Assembly: GCF_958979055.1 (NCBI RefSeq)
Contig: NC_084886.1
Location: 45,215,154 to 45,279,153 of the forward strand
Direction of reading: 5' to 3'
DNA length: 64,000 nucleotides
DNA from: Alnus glutinosa
Taxonomy: Eukaryota; Streptophyta; Magnoliopsida; Fagales; Betulaceae
Shown here: positions 61,277-64,000 of the stretch, piece by piece
How the letters are laid out: every line of letters starts with the position of its first letter
How positions within the stretch are numbered: the first letter of the stretch is position 1
Notes under the pieces: model-generated
The model's input: only the letters and a program-made list of their open reading frames with translations
Databases searched by the model: none
What the model was told of the DNA's origin: nothing
Translations under genes and position numbers: made by a program

Positions 61277-62837
61277 TGATGTGGTCTTTTGTTTACCAAA
61301 ATATATCAATAATAAATAACCACTCGCAATAGGACGAATCCTTGTAGGATAAGGCTATAGAGAGGGTGTCGAACCTCAAGGACTACAGGGGTATTGCTAT
61401 CAAGTTTATGAAGATTAAAAATAACTAATGAAAAGATTGTTGAATTTGTAATTAACTAAAGTGCATAAAATAAACGTAAAAGATAATTGAAATATAAGAG
61501 AGAGAAAAAGAGTAGAGTATTGACTTCACCGCTATCCGCACATCAATGGTTAATCATATTTAATTAGAAAAATTCATTCTATGCATGCTATAAATAAACA
61601 AGAAATTACCATATTAAAGCATAAGTATAATCCATCTTCGGTTGGCACGGACCGTTCACTTAACCACTAAGATGCGGTACGACCCGTCTTCCCTAGGCAT
61701 GGATTAGCTACGTCTTTAATAGGATACATACAATCAATGAAAAAGTATAACCCATCTTCGGTTGGCACGAATCGTCTACCTAAATTACACTAAATCAGGG
61801 TGTAGTACGATTCGTCTTCCCTAGGCATGGCCTATCTAATCCTGTTGATCATATGTCAATTAAACCCGTTGTATAATCATCATTCTCATAATCACAGAAA
61901 ATAATAATGATTTGAGTTCAATAAAGGTAAAAAGCTTTCTAAGACAAGAGAAGAATTCTACCAATATTGATTATGAATTGAAGAACAATTGCATTAAAAG
62001 ATGAAGAACAATATCAAATTGTAGCAATTCTCATAATTATACAACCAACATGCATAAACTAAAATTCTCTAAATTAAAATACAATCAAACCATTGTGCTT
62101 GGATAGGGCTACATCAATACCCTACAAAGGTTTTTAGCCGCTCATGAAGTTGCTGCAATGGCCTCTTGCCATGATTACTTCTCTTCAACTCTTCAAGCCT
62201 TCAAGAAGTTTTTCTCTGAATTTTCTCTCGGTAGCAGTGTGTCTTTTTTTTTTTTTGAGGCCTAGAAGCTCTTGTAATTCCAGAAAAATCGTCTCTTGAG
62301 TCTTCTTGTCCAAGTAGGAGATTGAAACTTCAATCCAAGTAGGAAAAGGATTCCAAATTCGGCCAGAATTGCGGTCCTTTATTGCGAGGCGATTTTGATA
62401 TAGTAAACGTCCGAATTTGGAAAAGCCTATTTCTAACATATTTGTTTAATTTTTTATTAGCTTTCTAACGCCACCAATTTTATTACAATCCGATATCTGA
62501 CGCAAAAGTTATGATTCAAACACTGAGACATATGCAGAATCCAAATTTGAATCCAATCCGATTTTTGACTCTTAGTAGAGAAATTCCGATTTAATCCTTC
62601 ACTTGATTTGATTAAACTTAACCACATCATATAGGTATCCTATATGATTGGTTAAGCTTAAACATATCTTCTAGGTTTTCTCAAAGTGTACTTTAAGCCC
62701 AAAATTAATGGAATTAATTGCATCTTTATTTAAAACCTGAAAACAATAAAACAACACAAAATCAAACAAATAACAATGCTAAGGAATTAACATATATAAG
62801 TTAAGGGGCTTGAATGTGTAACATTCAACGCTTATCA
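61277..62837 (-). mobile_element. Solo LTR, about 1.56 kb
   Basis: Begins TGATGTGG and ends CTTATCA on the + strand, so both strands start TG and end CA. The 5-bp flanks gtgat (61272-61276) and gtgct (62838-62842) are a target duplication with one mismatch. Inside there are two copies of a block with catcttcggttggcacg and cgtcttccctaggcatgg (61631-61706 and 61749-61830). No retroviral-type reading frames and no second LTR are present, so it is read as the remnant of an LTR retrotransposon after LTR-LTR recombination. The - orientation is a guess from the TGATAAGCG-type start. The superfamily is undetermined. Confidence 0.6.
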
Positions 62838-62842
62838 GTGCT

Positions 62843-63114
62843 ACCTAAACATACCTTAATTTATTATTTTTGCATACTTCAAAAGCTCTCCAAACATTTT
62901 AATATTACAAAAATACTTATTGCGAATTAGATAAATCACATTCTTAAATAAAAATATTTCTTTATATTTTGATATCTCTCAACAAAATAGAAAAAAATGT
63001 ACGGAAATTAACACCAAAATTCAAATAAAAACATTTTTCATTTTTAAAAGGGGTTGCAAGCTTTTCTTTGGACTTTTGTACATCAATGCTCTTCTATCTA
63101 TAATATGCAATTAG
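62843..63114. other. AT-rich spacer, nothing recognised
   Basis: AT-rich sequence between the solo LTR and the SINE. No gene or structured repeat was seen. Confidence 0.5.
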
Positions 63115-63127
63115 AGAACAATTCACC

Positions 63128-63236
63128 TGTTGCTAAGGAGTAGCTCAATTAGTTGGGGATTACGCCTCATGAAGTAAAGGTCTCTAATTCAAATATCCCT
63201 TCCTCCTCTTGTGTGGACATGTCAAAAAAAAAAAAA
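63128..63236 (+). mobile_element. tRNA-derived SINE
   Basis: The body starts with an A-box-like tagctcaattagttgg (63141-63156) and a B-box-like gtctctaattcaaatatcc (63180-63198), the two internal RNA polymerase III promoter elements of a tRNA-derived SINE. It ends in an A run. A 13-bp duplication with two mismatches flanks it (63115-63127 agaacaattcacc; 63237-63249 agaacagtccacc). About 109 bp, so a short or truncated copy. Confidence 0.75.
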
Positions 63237-63249
63237 AGAACAGTCCACC

Positions 63250-63717
63250 CAAGCACTTTGGAGTTTGCACGAGTGCGCATTCGCGAATATACTATGTAAT
63301 ATATTTTTTAAATATAATTAAAAAAAAAAAAACTTTTTAATGAATAAATATAATATAAACTATTGTAATTATAAATTTTAATATAAATATACGTGTGTTT
63401 ATGTGTATGCATAATAAATTTCTATACATAGTGTAATATATATATAGAGAGAGATTTAAGATTGAATTAATTAAGATTTAAGTTATATCTAATTAACTCA
63501 AATGATAAAAAAAAAATAACAATAATTAATTAATTAGTGATTAGTATAAATTTGTGAAGAAAAAAAATGTTTATTTAGTAGTTAGTTCGAGTTCGTTTGA
63601 AAAATAGATTAATCGAGCTTGATGATAAGTTTTAGCTTAGCTCATGTTTGAAACAAAATTAAACAAACCAAGCTTGCACATAATACTCAACTCGATCACT
63701 TATGGGTTAAGCCAGTA
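63250..63717. other. AT-rich spacer, nothing recognised
   Basis: AT-rich DNA with A-runs and short TA stretches. No gene was seen. Confidence 0.5.
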
Positions 63718-63866
63718 AGAAATGATTTTCTTACATCTTTTATACACCTCTTTCATACCTCATCCTATGTGGCATCATTTTTTTATTTATTTTTTTCATC
63801 ATGAAAGATGTAGGATATATCATACATGTAAGAGAGGTGTATAAAAAATGTAGGAGAATCATTTCT
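63718..63866. mobile_element. Hairpin MITE, about 150 bp
   Basis: The ends agaaatgattttcttacatc and its complement (gatgtaggagaatcatttct-type) with the inner arm ttttatacacctctttcat mirrored by agagaggtgtataaaa. The terminal motif agaaatgatt is shared with the element at 54557-54709. A clear 9-bp duplication was not found here. Confidence 0.65.
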
Positions 63867-64000
63867 CTATGCGGGTTGTCCTGAAATTGACTTGTTTATT
63901 AATCGTGTCTAATCGATTCAGCGTGGTTTGACCTGAATTTTATTTTAATATATTATAATTTATTAATTTTGTGTTAATTTTTTGTCGGATTCACAAATTA

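Noticed and set aside
62185-62439. 84-codon minus-strand frame
   Set aside because: Inside the solo LTR, with no domain. The sequence is explained by the retrotransposon remnant.

Overview
This is nuclear DNA from a flowering plant. The reasons are spliced genes of plant families (MATE/DTX transporter, fruit protein pKIWI502-like, mitochondrial ATP synthase beta, plant ALIX), AT-rich intergenic DNA, and a dense load of plant-type transposons (L1-like LINEs, a TRIM, Mutator-like MITEs, tRNA-derived SINEs, a large solo LTR). A woody rosid is my guess; nothing in the sequence fixes the genus. There is no prokaryotic, organellar or CRISPR content.

Seven protein genes could be rebuilt exon by exon with GT-AG introns and unbroken frames. 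On the + strand they are a GOT1-type Golgi transport protein (11626-14732), INO80 complex subunit C/IES6 (35135-36451) and a Lys/Ser/His-rich nuclear protein (40131-41123). On the - strand they are an ALIX/BRO1-V protein (26211-16767), a pKIWI502-like oxidoreductase (48879-43801), mitochondrial ATP synthase subunit beta (53861-50258) and a MATE efflux transporter (60341-56682). They are ordinary dispersed nuclear genes, not a cluster or pathway. Broken gene pieces include one exon of a SABATH methyltransferase (16157-16249) and the N-terminal part of a scarecrow-like GRAS gene (33111-33945).

Layout. 0-9.8 kb is a transposon nest: a TRIM with a 5-bp duplication, then a small MITE (2516-8699) split by a dead LINE (2655-8576), itself split by a Mutator-like MITE (5204-5917). 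A second copy of that MITE (9073-9771) ends just before the GOT1 leader. 9.8-26.5 kb holds GOT1 and ALIX; ALIX introns contain a LINE and a SINE-like insert. 26.5-34.4 kb has more MITEs, a possible non-coding transcript, and a broken duplicate of the 5' end of the 40131 gene. That duplicate is interrupted by an inverted-repeat element that carries GRAS gene sequence, a Pack-MULE-like structure that was later hit by a LINE. 34.4-61 kb is the gene-rich part, with several 140-155 bp hairpin MITEs flanked by 9-bp duplications. 61.3-64 kb contains a 1.56-kb solo LTR, a tRNA-derived SINE and a terminal MITE.

The most unusual objects are the gene-capturing inverted-repeat element at 31503-34104, the recurring 9-bp-duplication MITE families, and the partial 5' gene duplication around INO80C. 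All calls come from reading the sequence; no database search was run.
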